This document shows positions 1 through 8,316 of a stretch of 64,000 nucleotides of DNA, piece by piece (the first letter of the stretch is position 1; the number at the start of each line of letters is the position of its first letter). Location: contig NZ_FNTF01000002.1 of the NCBI RefSeq assembly GCF_900105495.1, positions 4,394,501 to 4,458,500 on the forward strand. The letters run 5' to 3'. The position numbers and the translations under genes were made by a program. The notes under the pieces were generated by a model, which made no database searches, had not been told where the DNA came from, and was given only the letters and a program-made list of their open reading frames with translations. The stretch is from Pseudomonas frederiksbergensis. GTDB taxonomy: Bacteria; Pseudomonadota; Gammaproteobacteria; Pseudomonadales; Pseudomonadaceae.

Positions 1-42
1 TCTTTAGCCAAGCGTTTCGCCGCGATCTTGAGCGTGGTTGCG

Positions 43-348
43 TTACACGTCGTCTTCTTCGACCAGGCGAAAATAGCCGGCCTGCAAGCGGTTGTAGTCC
101 TTGAGTTTCAGGGCCAACAGGTCCGCCTCGGCGACCGAAAGCAAGGAGCAAAACAGGTGCAACTCCATCTTTTCCATGTCGCCGGCGCCGATCATTTTCG
201 CGGCGTTGAATTCCTTCACACTGGGCGCGCGCATGGTCAACCTGTCGACCAGCACGCCGTTGAAGCTGGCCTTATAACGCAGCGTTACGGTAACGCCTTC
301 CTCGGTGACGGAGAGCCAGGCCGGCAACGTTTGAGTATCCAGAGTCAT
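43..348 (-). CDS. Phage tail assembly protein (Mu gp41 / P2 gpE-like)
   Basis: A protein of 101 residues, the usual size for the tail assembly chaperone that lies between the tube gene and the tape measure gene in contractile-tail phages. It carries the family pattern of a short beta-rich N-terminus followed by a central 'MRAPSVKEFNAAK' segment. It follows the tube gene by 12 bases on the same strand. In P2-like phages this gene is usually extended by a programmed frameshift. The extension would lie at or beyond the left edge, so it can be neither confirmed nor excluded here. Confidence 0.75.
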   Translation of the reverse strand: MTLDTQTLPAWLSVTEEGVTVTLRYKASFNGVLVDRLTMRAPSVKEFNAAKMIGAGDMEKMELHLFCSLLSVAEADLLALKLKDYNRLQAGYFRLVEEDDV

Positions 349-360
349 GTGCTTTTATCC

Positions 361-864
361 TTAAAGGCCAACGGCCGAGCGTTCGGCAGCGAGTTGATCA
401 ACACCGTCGATCACCTGAATCATGTTGAGCGGATCGATCTCGTACATCACACGCCCGTCGATTTCGAGCTTGTAGTAGGTCAGCTTCACGGCGTGTTTGA
501 TTTCGGCCTGATCGCCCGGTTTCCAGTCGCCCATATCGACCTCTTTCACGCCGCCGCGCATGGTCACGACCACCGGCGTGACCGCACCCTTGAGGCCCTT
601 GTACGCGCCGCGAAACACCAGATTGCAGGCGGTCTGATCGGACAGACCCAAATATTTCAGCGTCTCGCGGCGCACGCCGTTGGTGGTAAACGCGGACTCC
701 AGCTTTTCCATGCCCACAGCGAACTCAATCGGCGCCGACATGCCGCCGCCCTGATAGTCGAGAGTCTTTTGCGTCAGCTTTGGTAGGGTCAGGCTTGGCA
801 CTTCGCCGGACAGGCTCACGCCGTCGACAAACGCGACGCAGTTGGTCAGTACTTGAGGAATCAT
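361..864 (-). CDS. Phage major tail tube protein (P2 FII-like)
   Basis: A protein of 167 residues, matching the length of P2 FII tail tube proteins. It begins 'MIPQVLTNCVAFVDG' and contains the tube-family features of a 'LTLPKLTQKT' beta strand, an 'EFAVGMEKLE' segment, and a C-terminal 'YYKLEIDGRVMYEIDPLN' stretch in which the subunit reports its own ring contacts. It stands directly downstream of the sheath gene, which is the canonical order in P2 and relatives. The product forms the rigid inner tube through which DNA is injected. Confidence 0.92.
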   Translation of the reverse strand: MIPQVLTNCVAFVDGVSLSGEVPSLTLPKLTQKTLDYQGGGMSAPIEFAVGMEKLESAFTTNGVRRETLKYLGLSDQTACNLVFRGAYKGLKGAVTPVVVTMRGGVKEVDMGDWKPGDQAEIKHAVKLTYYKLEIDGRVMYEIDPLNMIQVIDGVDQLAAERSAVGL

Positions 865-876
865 TGAACGGCCCCC

Positions 877-2040
877 TTAGGCTGTTTCGAGAACTTCGGT
901 CAGCCACTCGTTGGTGACTTCGATAAGGAAATTCGGGTTTTCCGCCGGCGGCACGTCGGTGAAACGGATACGCCAGTAAATTTTGCCCTGCTCGATTTGG
1001 CTGGCCGTGTTCATTTCTTTGTCCGCGTAGACTTCGAAATTGATAATCGCGCCGGCGTTTTTCTGATCGCGCATGAACGCCTGCAGGCCTTCGGTGACGT
1101 CCTGCACGTAGGTCTTGGTGATCGAGCGGTCTACCGCCCACTTGTGCCCGGCCTGAATCGCATCCATGAGGATGTCGCACGTACGCACACGGGTGACAAA
1201 CGCCCACTTCGCATCAGCGGAGCAAGTGCGGTTGCCCCACAGGCGATAGCCACCATCGCGAATGATCGTGGTGATATTGGCGTTGTTCAGCAGGTTGGCC
1301 CGGCAGGTGTCGTCGCCGTCCAGATACTCGATCGGGCGACTGGTGCCGGTGATGCCGACAAACTCTTTGTTCGACGGCGATGCCCAATAGCCGTAATTGG
1401 CATCGGTCCAGGCGAACAGGCCCGCGACCCAGGCCGAGCCTGGCGCGTCGACCGTCTCGCTTTTGCCCGTATCCCAGTACTGAACCCCAGGATCGACCAG
1501 ATACACACGCTTGCTGCCGAAGTTTTCGGCGTAGGCCAGCGCGTCCTCGTCGGTGGTGTTCGGCCCGTCGACAATGGCGATCGCGCGCAACTTGCCGGCC
1601 AAGGCATCCATGGCGGTGGCCACCGCTTGCGTGGCGGAATGCCCCGGGGCGATCAACAGTTTGGGTTGGGCGTTGTGTTTGCTCTTGCCGTCCAGCAGCG
1701 CTTGCAGGCCGGTACGCTGGCCATTGGCGAGAACGCCGCCGATGATCGCCGAGGTTTGCAGCGCCTCGTCTTCCATCTTGGGCACGCCGATGGCGACGAT
1801 CACCGCTTTGGCACGGACATAGATCGCCTGGCAGGCCCGGGTGATCGCCGAATCGGCGCCGAACGCGGCAATGGCCTCGCGCTCGGTTGTGATCAGCACC
1901 AGATCGCCGGCCTTGGCCGTGACCAGAGGGCCGGGGGTGAAGGTGTCGCACAGACCAATGATCGACGACGACGGCAGCGAAATGGTGCGCGCGCCGGTGT
2001 CGATCAGCGTCGTGGTGACGCCGTGAAAAAAACCGCTCAT
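877..2040 (-). CDS. Phage tail sheath protein (P2 FI-like)
   Basis: A protein of 387 residues, typical for P2 FI sheath proteins, beginning 'MSGFFHGVTT'. The C-terminal half contains the conserved sheath block around 'GGYRLWGNRTCS' and the ending 'FLIEVTNEWLTEVLETA'. An upstream in-frame TTG at 2049 exists, but the GGAG motif is only one base from it. The ATG at 2040 has that motif about ten bases away and gives the standard N-terminus. The product polymerises around the tube and contracts at infection. Confidence 0.94.
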   Translation of the reverse strand: MSGFFHGVTTTLIDTGARTISLPSSSIIGLCDTFTPGPLVTAKAGDLVLITTEREAIAAFGADSAITRACQAIYVRAKAVIVAIGVPKMEDEALQTSAIIGGVLANGQRTGLQALLDGKSKHNAQPKLLIAPGHSATQAVATAMDALAGKLRAIAIVDGPNTTDEDALAYAENFGSKRVYLVDPGVQYWDTGKSETVDAPGSAWVAGLFAWTDANYGYWASPSNKEFVGITGTSRPIEYLDGDDTCRANLLNNANITTIIRDGGYRLWGNRTCSADAKWAFVTRVRTCDILMDAIQAGHKWAVDRSITKTYVQDVTEGLQAFMRDQKNAGAIINFEVYADKEMNTASQIEQGKIYWRIRFTDVPPAENPNFLIEVTNEWLTEVLETA

Positions 2041-2120
2041 AGGGATCAATCTCCAGAAACGACAAAGCCCCGCGTGAGCGAGGCTGTGAGGGGTGTGAAA
2101 GTTGCGCGTAACGGGAAAGA

Positions 2121-2146
2121 AAACGCCCCGTCAGTGCGGGGCGTTT
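2121..2146 (-). terminator. Intrinsic terminator-like hairpin between fibre chaperone and sheath genes
   Basis: A perfect ten-base stem (AAACGCCCCG paired with CGGGGCGTTT) with a six-base loop. Read on the minus strand it is followed by TTTTCTTT, so it acts in the direction of the structural operon. It overlaps the last codon of the fibre chaperone gene. The sheath, tube and assembly genes downstream would therefore depend on read-through or on a promoter within 2050-2120. Confidence 0.7.
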
Positions 2147-2567
2147 ATTTAATCTGCTCGGCGATCCAGTCAGGCGGGACCGGGCGGGATTGCTCGACAG
2201 GAAAATCCAAATTCTCCGGCCAGTCGCGCAGCGATTGCATATAACTTAGTAGCGACACGAATTGCTCGGACGTAAGGGTTGGCGCTCGGCTGAGATCCTG
2301 TTCGTCTCGGTGCCGGTCACGCAGCCATTGCACGCGCAGAACTTCGCCGTCTCGCCAGCCCCTTTCCAGCGCTGCCAAGCTTTCCGGTGGCAGATCAATC
2401 AAGATAGGTAGTCCCTCAGCGTCGTGGCCACGAACTTTGTTCGGAGCAGGGTTCGCGAGAACCTCCAGGTAGCGCTCTTCAGCAATTTCCTTGGCATCGT
2501 TCGGCATGGTTTTATGCAGACCCTCAAGGTAGGTCGTTTGTGTCGTCTGACTATAGAAACGTTTCAC
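2145..2567 (-). CDS. Phage tail fibre assembly chaperone
   Basis: A protein of 140 residues directly downstream of the tail fibre gene, the normal place for the fibre chaperone. The C-terminal part, with 'WLRDRHRDEQDLSRAPTLTSEQ' and 'LRDWPEN', resembles the APC-type assembly chaperone domain that recurs behind phage fibre genes. It probably assists trimerisation of the fibre and is not part of the virion. The family is variable and identification rests on both motif and position. Confidence 0.68.
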   Translation of the reverse strand: MKRFYSQTTQTTYLEGLHKTMPNDAKEIAEERYLEVLANPAPNKVRGHDAEGLPILIDLPPESLAALERGWRDGEVLRVQWLRDRHRDEQDLSRAPTLTSEQFVSLLSYMQSLRDWPENLDFPVEQSRPVPPDWIAEQIK

Positions 2568-2570
2568 TGA

Positions 2571-4139
2571 TCAGGCTCCAATGGCGATGATGCGCGAGGG
2601 AGTGGCAATCGGCCCCCAGTTGAATAACTCAACCGCTGAAACTGAGATGTTGCCGGCCACCAGGTTACCGGCGTTGGCATTGCCCGAGGTGCCTAACGGA
2701 GCGGAGATTGCCCACAGGCAGGCAGTCGGAAAGGCCATCGGCCAATACACCGCGCCTGCTGATCCTGGCGCCATCTGTGCGCCGCTTGTCCATTGAATGA
2801 TCAAACCGCCCATCCATGAAGGGAACACGATGTACCCCTGTGCGTTGAAGCTGGACAGAAATCCCAGTCGCATCTTGTACGGCGTCACAAAAACATCGTC
2901 ACCAGAGCCCGCTCGAACTTGTGCCAGGGTCGCCACTTTGGCGACCCCCTTAACCGCTTCGGTCGCCTGAATTACCAGCGCCGCAATACCCGCCGAAAAC
3001 TTCTTTGGCGTCACGATCGTGGTGTCATCTACCCCCGAGTTGGTTTGCGCCTGTGTGGCAACTTTAGCCCAGCCAAAAGCTGCCTCAGTTGCCTGAACGA
3101 GCCGAGCGGATATCGCCTGAAAAACCCGCAAGGCGGTCATAGGCCTGGAGTTGTCCTGGGCAGTTTGCGCCTCAGCATCAGCTTGCGAAGCAACAGAGAT
3201 CCCGTAAGCGGAAAGCGTGGCTGGATTAGTGCCGGCGATTACTCGACCGTACTTATCCACGGTCACGCTACGATAGGTTCCGGCATTCACGCCGCTACGC
3301 CCGGCAACCATTTCAAACAGCAGATCCGACACGCCCAGGGCAATCGGCGCATCGCTCACCAGTTGCCAAATGCTGTCACCGTTGGTGGTACCGCGCTCGA
3401 CGTGAACGAACAGGCCGGGGGTTACTTCCAGGCTGCTATCGGCGTCCACACTGCGCGTCCATACCCCCGCCGCAGAAACGCTGTAGAGGCCGTTGTCTTT
3501 TGGCAAGGCTTGGTGCTTGACCAGTACCCGCGCGTCCGCTGTCAGCGGTACATCGTCAATCGTTTGCAGACCGTTCAACACCACCGGGCCAGTGGTTGCA
3601 ACCAACGCCGAATGTTTGAAATCCTGCTTGGTCAGCTCGGCCAGCACCTTCTGATCGACATAATCACGCGTGGCCAGGACCACCGCCGGATCGATCTTTA
3701 GCGTGACGTTGCCGGAATTGTTGACGATGAAATTCATCCGCACCACTTGCGTGCGGCCCGAGCCTTGCGACATCAGCGGCTTGTAGCTTGGTGCACAATT
3801 GGCCACCGCCACCAGATCGCCATCCGAGTCATATAGTCCGATTTCACGAATCCACTTGCCGCCTTCATCGGCCGGGATAATCTGCTCGGCGATGATGATG
3901 GCCGGGTCTTGCGGGTCAACCTTGAGCTGATTCAACGGCCGGCGACGCCACTCGTTAATGAGCAGGGTCTGGGTCGGCGACGGCAGGGGGTTAGGCGGAT
4001 CAGCCACCCCGTTCGGATTAGCATCACCCACGCCCATGTCAGTGATTTTCCAGGGCGTGCCGAGCGCATCGGCGTTGGCCTGCTTGGCCATTCCCACGGT
4101 CGTGAGGATCGCGAAAAACTGCGAATTCGTATCAATCAT
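2571..4139 (-). CDS. Phage tail fibre protein with DUF3751-type N-terminus
   Basis: A protein of 522 residues. The first roughly 170 residues ('MIDTNSQFFAILTTVGMAKQ...') are the conserved baseplate-attachment domain of P2-type tail-collar fibres. The middle (about 345-425) has two imperfect copies of an 'IQATEA-x-KGVAKVATLAQ...VTPKK' module, a repeat common in fibre shafts. The C-terminus is a short beta-rich tip rich in Gly, Ala and Ser that should contact the host receptor. The gene start overlaps the end of gene I by eight bases. The tip is the region expected to vary with host range. Confidence 0.88.
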   Translation of the reverse strand: MIDTNSQFFAILTTVGMAKQANADALGTPWKITDMGVGDANPNGVADPPNPLPSPTQTLLINEWRRRPLNQLKVDPQDPAIIIAEQIIPADEGGKWIREIGLYDSDGDLVAVANCAPSYKPLMSQGSGRTQVVRMNFIVNNSGNVTLKIDPAVVLATRDYVDQKVLAELTKQDFKHSALVATTGPVVLNGLQTIDDVPLTADARVLVKHQALPKDNGLYSVSAAGVWTRSVDADSSLEVTPGLFVHVERGTTNGDSIWQLVSDAPIALGVSDLLFEMVAGRSGVNAGTYRSVTVDKYGRVIAGTNPATLSAYGISVASQADAEAQTAQDNSRPMTALRVFQAISARLVQATEAAFGWAKVATQAQTNSGVDDTTIVTPKKFSAGIAALVIQATEAVKGVAKVATLAQVRAGSGDDVFVTPYKMRLGFLSSFNAQGYIVFPSWMGGLIIQWTSGAQMAPGSAGAVYWPMAFPTACLWAISAPLGTSGNANAGNLVAGNISVSAVELFNWGPIATPSRIIAIGA

Positions 4140-4740
4140 AATAAACGTCCAGGGTGTCTATGGAGTGTTCACGGCCGAGCACGGCAAAGCTGCCCGTGAC
4201 CTCAATGTCACGCATCACCGGCGGGTAAACGTCGATTTCGTCGCCTTCGTAGAGACAGGCCGCGATGTTCAAATGGCCTTGGGTTTCCAGGCTGATCGCG
4301 AGCCCGGTCAACTTCCGGCTGACGGGCTTGGCATCGTCGATCAGGCGTTCCAGCTCCTGATACATTTCCTCGGTGATGCCGGTGTCCAGCACCCCGACCT
4401 TCAGGGCAAAGGTGCCCGGCACGCCCTCGGGCACCGTCTTGAACCACTCGACGATTTCGATCAAGTAGCCCAGAGGCTCGACCACCCGGCGCAGGGCGCC
4501 GATCGTGCCTTTGTGGGCATGGATGTAATACGACGCCTTGATCGCCGCGCGCTTGGTCGCTTCGGACCATCGGTAATCCCAGCGGTCGACCGACCACGCC
4601 CACGCCAAGTGGGGCAGCAAATGCACCGGACAGGTATCGGCGTTGTACAAGGTGCGCAGCGGCACAATGGTTTTGTCGTAGAACGCGGCCTCCAGGGCGC
4701 GCTCCAGTGGCGTGCTATTGCTCGGCAGTAGGCTTTTCAT
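4132..4740 (-). CDS. Phage tail protein I (baseplate, P2 gpI-like)
   Basis: A protein of 202 residues beginning 'MKSLLPSNSTPLERALE'. The 'LPHLAWAWSVDRWD' segment is the signature of the P2 gpI family, with the helix 'KGTIGALRRVVEPLGY' after it. It lies between baseplate gene J and the fibre gene, the canonical P2 order, with small overlaps on both sides that suggest translational coupling. The product helps attach fibres to the baseplate. Confidence 0.92.
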   Translation of the reverse strand: MKSLLPSNSTPLERALEAAFYDKTIVPLRTLYNADTCPVHLLPHLAWAWSVDRWDYRWSEATKRAAIKASYYIHAHKGTIGALRRVVEPLGYLIEIVEWFKTVPEGVPGTFALKVGVLDTGITEEMYQELERLIDDAKPVSRKLTGLAISLETQGHLNIAACLYEGDEIDVYPPVMRDIEVTGSFAVLGREHSIDTLDVYYD

Positions 4741-5627
4741 GTCGCCCCCGCCAGCACCACGCTCCACTCGGTGCAATACGCCGCCTGTGCCTTGCTCGGG
4801 GCCAGATCCACCCAGTCGATTAGCTCGACCCGCGACACGCCGGCCACGTGCAACTGCGCATCCACCGCCGAACGGGCTACCTCCACCCCCAGGCGCTTGC
4901 GTGGATTGACCCACGCCGCCAGACGCGTCTTAGCCTCGGCCAGACTGGCGTCACCTTCAGGCCCGGCGCTTTTCATGTGCAGGATGGCGTTGATTTGATA
5001 GGGGATAATCTCGGCACTTTGCACGGTGACAAAATCCGCCACCGGGCGCACGTCCTCATCATTGAGCCCCGCCGCCACCGTGGCCAACAGTTCCGGCCCC
5101 GCCTCGCCCTCGCCTTCCGAACTCAGCACCGTTACCGTAACGCGCGCCGGGGATGGGCTTTCCGCCGTGGCATCGGCCACCAGGCCCGAGGCGTTGCGCG
5201 CATGCAGGATGTAGCTGTTACGCGGCCCGGCCGTGGTCAGCCCCTCAAAGGCCAACTGAATGCGCTCGCGGTAAGAATCGTCCTGCTCTATGACCTTCGC
5301 CACGGGCGGCACCGCCAGCAGATCCTCGGCCTGGATCACCAGGCGCGGCAGATTGACGTTCGCCCCCAGGTGATCCAGATCCGGACCAATCGCGTGCGCC
5401 AACAACAGCGCCTTGGCGGCATCGTTAACCCGGGCACGGTTGCCGACTTTGTTATACGCCCCGACCTCCAGCAACTTCACCACCGGATCACTCTCCAGCG
5501 GCGCGCTCCAGTTGTCGCCCATGTGCCCGCGAAAGGTGGCCAGCCCTTCCTCATAGGTCGCCTCAAAGTCCAACGGCTCCAGCACATCCGGCGCCGGCAG
5601 CGCCGACAGATCCACGATGCTATTCAT
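4737..5627 (-). CDS. Baseplate assembly protein J
   Basis: A protein of 296 residues starting 'MNSIVDLSALPAPDVLE'. The start is fixed by an ideal Shine-Dalgarno sequence (GGAGG seven bases before the ATG); longer upstream readings of the same frame are not plausible. It has the gpJ family arrangement: an N-terminal helical segment, then the 'ARNASGLVADATAESPSPARVTVTVLSSEGEGE' type beta domain, then the ending found in wedge proteins. Overlaps gene W by four bases and gene I by four bases. It forms the baseplate wedge. Confidence 0.9.
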   Translation of the reverse strand: MNSIVDLSALPAPDVLEPLDFEATYEEGLATFRGHMGDNWSAPLESDPVVKLLEVGAYNKVGNRARVNDAAKALLLAHAIGPDLDHLGANVNLPRLVIQAEDLLAVPPVAKVIEQDDSYRERIQLAFEGLTTAGPRNSYILHARNASGLVADATAESPSPARVTVTVLSSEGEGEAGPELLATVAAGLNDEDVRPVADFVTVQSAEIIPYQINAILHMKSAGPEGDASLAEAKTRLAAWVNPRKRLGVEVARSAVDAQLHVAGVSRVELIDWVDLAPSKAQAAYCTEWSVVLAGAT

Positions 5628-5950
5628 ACGCTCACCTCCACCAGAAAGCGGTCGCCGAGGTAGTCGCCGGCAATGCTCAGATCGATCTTGCCGCCCAGCA
5701 CCGCCAACACGCGGACGCTCTGCAACTTCAGGCGCGGCTCCCAACGCGCCAGGGCGCGCACCGCCTCGGCTTGCACCGAGCTTTTCCAACCTTCGTTAAC
5801 CGGCATGTCGACATAGGCGCGCAACTTGCTGCCGTAGTCCGGCCGCTGCCGGCGACTGCCCAGCGACGTGCTGAGAACGTCAGCCATGGATTGGCGCAGA
5901 TGCTCGATACCGGAAATGGGTTGGCCGGTGTGGCGATCCATTCCGATCAT
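5624..5950 (-). CDS. Baseplate protein W (gpW/gp25 family)
   Basis: A protein of 108 residues beginning 'MIGMDRHTGQPISG'. The 'QSMADVLSTSLGSRRQRPDYGSKL' type block is the gp25-like lysozyme-fold signature of the family, which acts structurally in wedge assembly. The ATG at 5950 has GGAG eight bases upstream. A GTG nine bases earlier lacks spacing to that motif. It lies directly upstream of and overlapping gene J, as in P2. Confidence 0.92.
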   Translation of the reverse strand: MIGMDRHTGQPISGIEHLRQSMADVLSTSLGSRRQRPDYGSKLRAYVDMPVNEGWKSSVQAEAVRALARWEPRLKLQSVRVLAVLGGKIDLSIAGDYLGDRFLVEVSV

Positions 5951-5955
5951 CGACC

Positions 5956-6174
5956 TCACTCCTTCAGGGGTTCGAACTCAGGGTTAATTTTCAGGTAGCT
6001 GACCGCTTGCTCATCGGACGCCGATACCGCGACACGCCCCTTGGCTACCGCCAGAGTGCGTTTGCTTTTGGGGATGATCAGCGTGCGCGAGGTAAAGACC
6101 TTGTCGCGAAAGGTCAGCAGCAGATCGACTGCCGGCGATTGTTCGTCGGCGGACAACTCAGTGGGCTTGGCCAT
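5956..6174 (-). CDS. Small phage protein between baseplate genes V and W
   Basis: A hypothetical protein of 72 residues, basic in the middle ('IIPKSKRTLAVAKGRVAVSASDEQAVSYL') with no membrane segment or signal. It sits where several Pseudomonas contractile-tail prophages carry a short uncharacterised gene between V and W. The gene ends five bases before the start of W, so it is part of the baseplate operon. The function is unknown. Confidence 0.6.
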   Translation of the reverse strand: MAKPTELSADEQSPAVDLLLTFRDKVFTSRTLIIPKSKRTLAVAKGRVAVSASDEQAVSYLKINPEFEPLKE

Positions 6175-6194
6175 GTGTTTCTCCAGGTATGAAA

Positions 6195-6213
6195 AGCCCG
6201 CACTCGGCGGGCT
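6195..6213 (-). terminator. Short hairpin (AGCCCGC-N5-GCGGGCT) between genes V and the small baseplate gene
   Basis: A perfect seven-base stem with loop ACTCG, followed on the minus strand by TTTC. The same core CCCGCACTCGGCGGG recurs at 9338-9352. The tail of U residues is short, so it may be an attenuator or an RNA-stability element and not a strong terminator. Confidence 0.5.
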
Positions 6214-6227
6214 GAATAAACGACTGA

Positions 6228-6833
6228 TTAATGCGTGTGATGGTTGTCGCTGGATCCGGTGGCAAGGATATTGGCGGCGCTGGTGATGGTTTGCGTCACG
6301 TGCAACGGCCCGTCGACCACCACTGCGCCGACCAACTTGATTGCCGCTGATTTGACCGTCGCCGCTTCGGGCAGGAGCTGCGCCTCGGTGCCACCCACCT
6401 TCGCTCTGACGGCGTCATCCGTTACGACCACTTCGGTGCTGCCGACCTTGATGGTGACCGTTCCAGTCGGCAACGTGATGCTGTAGCTATTGGCCTGCCA
6501 GTCGTAGACCAGCGAACCACCATCATCGAAGCGCCAGACTTCCACATGGTCGCGGTTGTCCGGCTGGGCACCGGCGTTGCCATACAGCCCCGGAATAAAG
6601 GTGCCCATCCCCGCCTGGCCACTGGGGTTGAACAACACCCCCTGCTCGTTCAGGCTCGGCACCCGCCAGTGCCGCGCCTTGCCGGCAGCGAGGCTGTGCC
6701 AGCGCACCCAGGCGCTGGTCCATGCACCGTTGGACACCCGAACCGTGGCCGACGCCAGATCCACACCGACCACCACGCACGGCATCAGCATGGCGGCAAT
6801 CATGCGGTCGTGTTCCGCACTGGCGTAACTCAT
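6228..6833 (-). CDS. Baseplate assembly protein V (central spike)
   Basis: A protein of 201 residues. The N-terminal OB-fold region is followed by a beta-helical stretch with repeated 'V-x-V' strands ('TIKVGSTEVVVTDDAVRAKVGG') and a C-terminal 'DNHHTH'. The closing His-x-His motif is the metal-binding tip of P2 gpV spikes, which pierces the outer membrane. It heads the baseplate gene block V-W-J-I, as in P2, and its start overlaps the preceding gene by four bases. Confidence 0.9.
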   Translation of the reverse strand: MSYASAEHDRMIAAMLMPCVVVGVDLASATVRVSNGAWTSAWVRWHSLAAGKARHWRVPSLNEQGVLFNPSGQAGMGTFIPGLYGNAGAQPDNRDHVEVWRFDDGGSLVYDWQANSYSITLPTGTVTIKVGSTEVVVTDDAVRAKVGGTEAQLLPEAATVKSAAIKLVGAVVVDGPLHVTQTITSAANILATGSSDNHHTH

Positions 6834-7339
6834 AGGTCCTCTGGTCTCATCGGACCATCGCCGGGGGTAATGTCCAACAGCAGAGAGCCTGGCGGTTCAT
6901 CGGGCCAAGGCCATTCCTCAATGCCCAGGTAAATCTGGTGGGTCCATTCCACCAGCCAGACGGTGTACCCATCGAGCTCTGGTTTGGTCCAGTCCTGCAG
7001 GGCCTGAACGAACTCGGCTGGCTCGACGGCGAGCCCCCACGTTTGCGAGCGCAGCAACACGGCTAACTGCGCCGCCAATTGCACAGCTTGCTGGCAATGT
7101 TGGGGACGTATCGGATCAACGATGATCCGTGCTTCGAAACGGCAAATCAGGGTGGTTTCGCCGGTGCCGATGTCGCGGCCTGGCTCCATTTCGGCCATCT
7201 CAATGAACACGACCGGCAACGCAATTCGATCCTTGATACTCGGCCAGGCGGTCGCCGCTTTGATGCCGGGCAGGCCGACCATCAGATGCTGCTCGATCGC
7301 ACGGTAGAGCTGGTCGAGATTAAAAGGCTCATCAGACAT
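6830..7339 (-). CDS. Phage tail terminator/completion-like protein
   Basis: A protein of 169 residues without membrane segments. Its place between the gpZ-like protein and the spike gene and its alpha/beta composition ('ALPVVFIEMAEMEPGRDIGTGETTLICRFEARIIVD') resemble tail completion proteins of the lambda U / P2 R kind. No clear catalytic or binding motif is visible. It overlaps both neighbours by a few bases. The name comes from position and general resemblance only. Confidence 0.5.
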   Translation of the reverse strand: MSDEPFNLDQLYRAIEQHLMVGLPGIKAATAWPSIKDRIALPVVFIEMAEMEPGRDIGTGETTLICRFEARIIVDPIRPQHCQQAVQLAAQLAVLLRSQTWGLAVEPAEFVQALQDWTKPELDGYTVWLVEWTHQIYLGIEEWPWPDEPPGSLLLDITPGDGPMRPEDL

Positions 7340-7997
7340 TGGCCGTCCCCTTCAGATACTTCTGCAGCTCAAAGTTGAATTCCTGCTGCAGGATTTCCAG
7401 CAAGCGCGTGTTGGCCCGTTTGACCCAGGCGTCGAAGTGCGGGCGGGCTTGCTCCAGCGATACCTTGGCCTTGGCCAGCGGAAAGCGATTGCCGTTTTCC
7501 GCGACCCAGCCCGAACTCGCACCCCCGCCACCCGACACCGTGCTATCGGGATAGTCGTCCGCGTTGAAATGCTTGCTTGCCGTGCGAATCCAGATGTCCG
7601 GTTTGTTGCCGTAAACCTGCTTGAGAAAGGCCCCCTGGTAGCGCCGCCCCGCCACCGACACACCGCTACGGGATTGGCGAGCCCGGCCGATCCGGCTGGA
7701 CTCGATGGCATTGAGGCCGAACCACAACTTGCCGCTCGTTGCGCCACCGGCGACCGGGTAGGCCCGCAGGCGCTGCCGCACTGCCGCCACGGCTATCCGC
7801 TCCTGGCGACTGACGGCCCGGGCAATGTGCGTGCGCAGCCAGCCCAACGTTTTATTGATGGCTCGACGCTGAGCCGCAGCCGCGGCTTTGGGGACCAACT
7901 TGCCGAAGTCTTCGAAGGCTTGCAGATCCGCGGTCGACGCCTGGATGGAGATCATCCCGCCGTCGGCTGAGGTTTTGTAGAAGCTGCCGTTACTCAT
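7332..7997 (-). CDS. Prophage minor tail protein Z (gpZ-like)
   Basis: A protein of 221 residues. The segment 'VPKAAAAAQRRAINKTLGWLRTHIARAVSRQ' and the strongly basic middle match the lambda gpZ / tail neck family, followed by 'ARPHFDAWVKRANTRLLEILQQEFNFELQ'. A Gly-rich loop (GGGGASSG) precedes the C-terminal helix. In lambda gpZ is needed to finish the tail-connector interface. It overlaps the FII-like gene by four bases. Confidence 0.78.
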   Translation of the reverse strand: MSNGSFYKTSADGGMISIQASTADLQAFEDFGKLVPKAAAAAQRRAINKTLGWLRTHIARAVSRQERIAVAAVRQRLRAYPVAGGATSGKLWFGLNAIESSRIGRARQSRSGVSVAGRRYQGAFLKQVYGNKPDIWIRTASKHFNADDYPDSTVSGGGGASSGWVAENGNRFPLAKAKVSLEQARPHFDAWVKRANTRLLEILQQEFNFELQKYLKGTANV

Positions 7998-8314
7998 GCG
8001 CGCATCCTCAGGATCAAGGCGACCAGACCGTCACCGCTCGGCTCCAGCTGCAGCAGGTCGTAGTCGCCACCGCCGTCCAGCGCTGGCAGATCGACGCTGA
8101 CCAACATGCCCTGCTCCAGCCCCTGCGAATCGCTGACGCGAATCTCAAACCGTGGCTCGCGCAGGCCGGTGTTGAGTTTGCCGATCTTCGGTTGCAGCCA
8201 GGGTGCGGAGAACATTCCCAGCACCGGCTCTGCCCTGCCCTCGATGCGCGCGGTGTCGCCCAGTGTCTCGAACACCACCGCGTCAATGTCGGCGATCAGG
8301 TCGCGAAAGCCCAT
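7994..8314 (-). CDS. Head-tail joining protein (lambda FII-like)
   Basis: A protein of 106 residues beginning 'MGFRDLIADIDAVVFETLGD', close in size and pattern to lambda gpFII (attachment protein). The beta-rich region 'EPRFEIRVSDSQGLEQGMLVSVDLPALDGGGDYDLL' is typical. It sits directly after the capsid gene, as in lambda. The product binds the head connector and forms the platform for tail attachment. Confidence 0.8.
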   Translation of the reverse strand: MGFRDLIADIDAVVFETLGDTARIEGRAEPVLGMFSAPWLQPKIGKLNTGLREPRFEIRVSDSQGLEQGMLVSVDLPALDGGGDYDLLQLEPSGDGLVALILRMRA

Positions 8315-8316
8315 GA

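Noticed and set aside
1..120. Possible programmed -1 frameshift extending the tail assembly protein, near TATTTTCGCC on the minus strand
   Set aside because: The -1 frame stays open to the window edge, but the slippery sequence is imperfect and the extension lies outside, so it cannot be judged.
997..2244. Long plus-strand frame opposite the tail sheath gene
   Set aside because: Arg/Gly/Asp/His-rich composition typical of antisense frames; the sheath protein on the minus strand explains the region.
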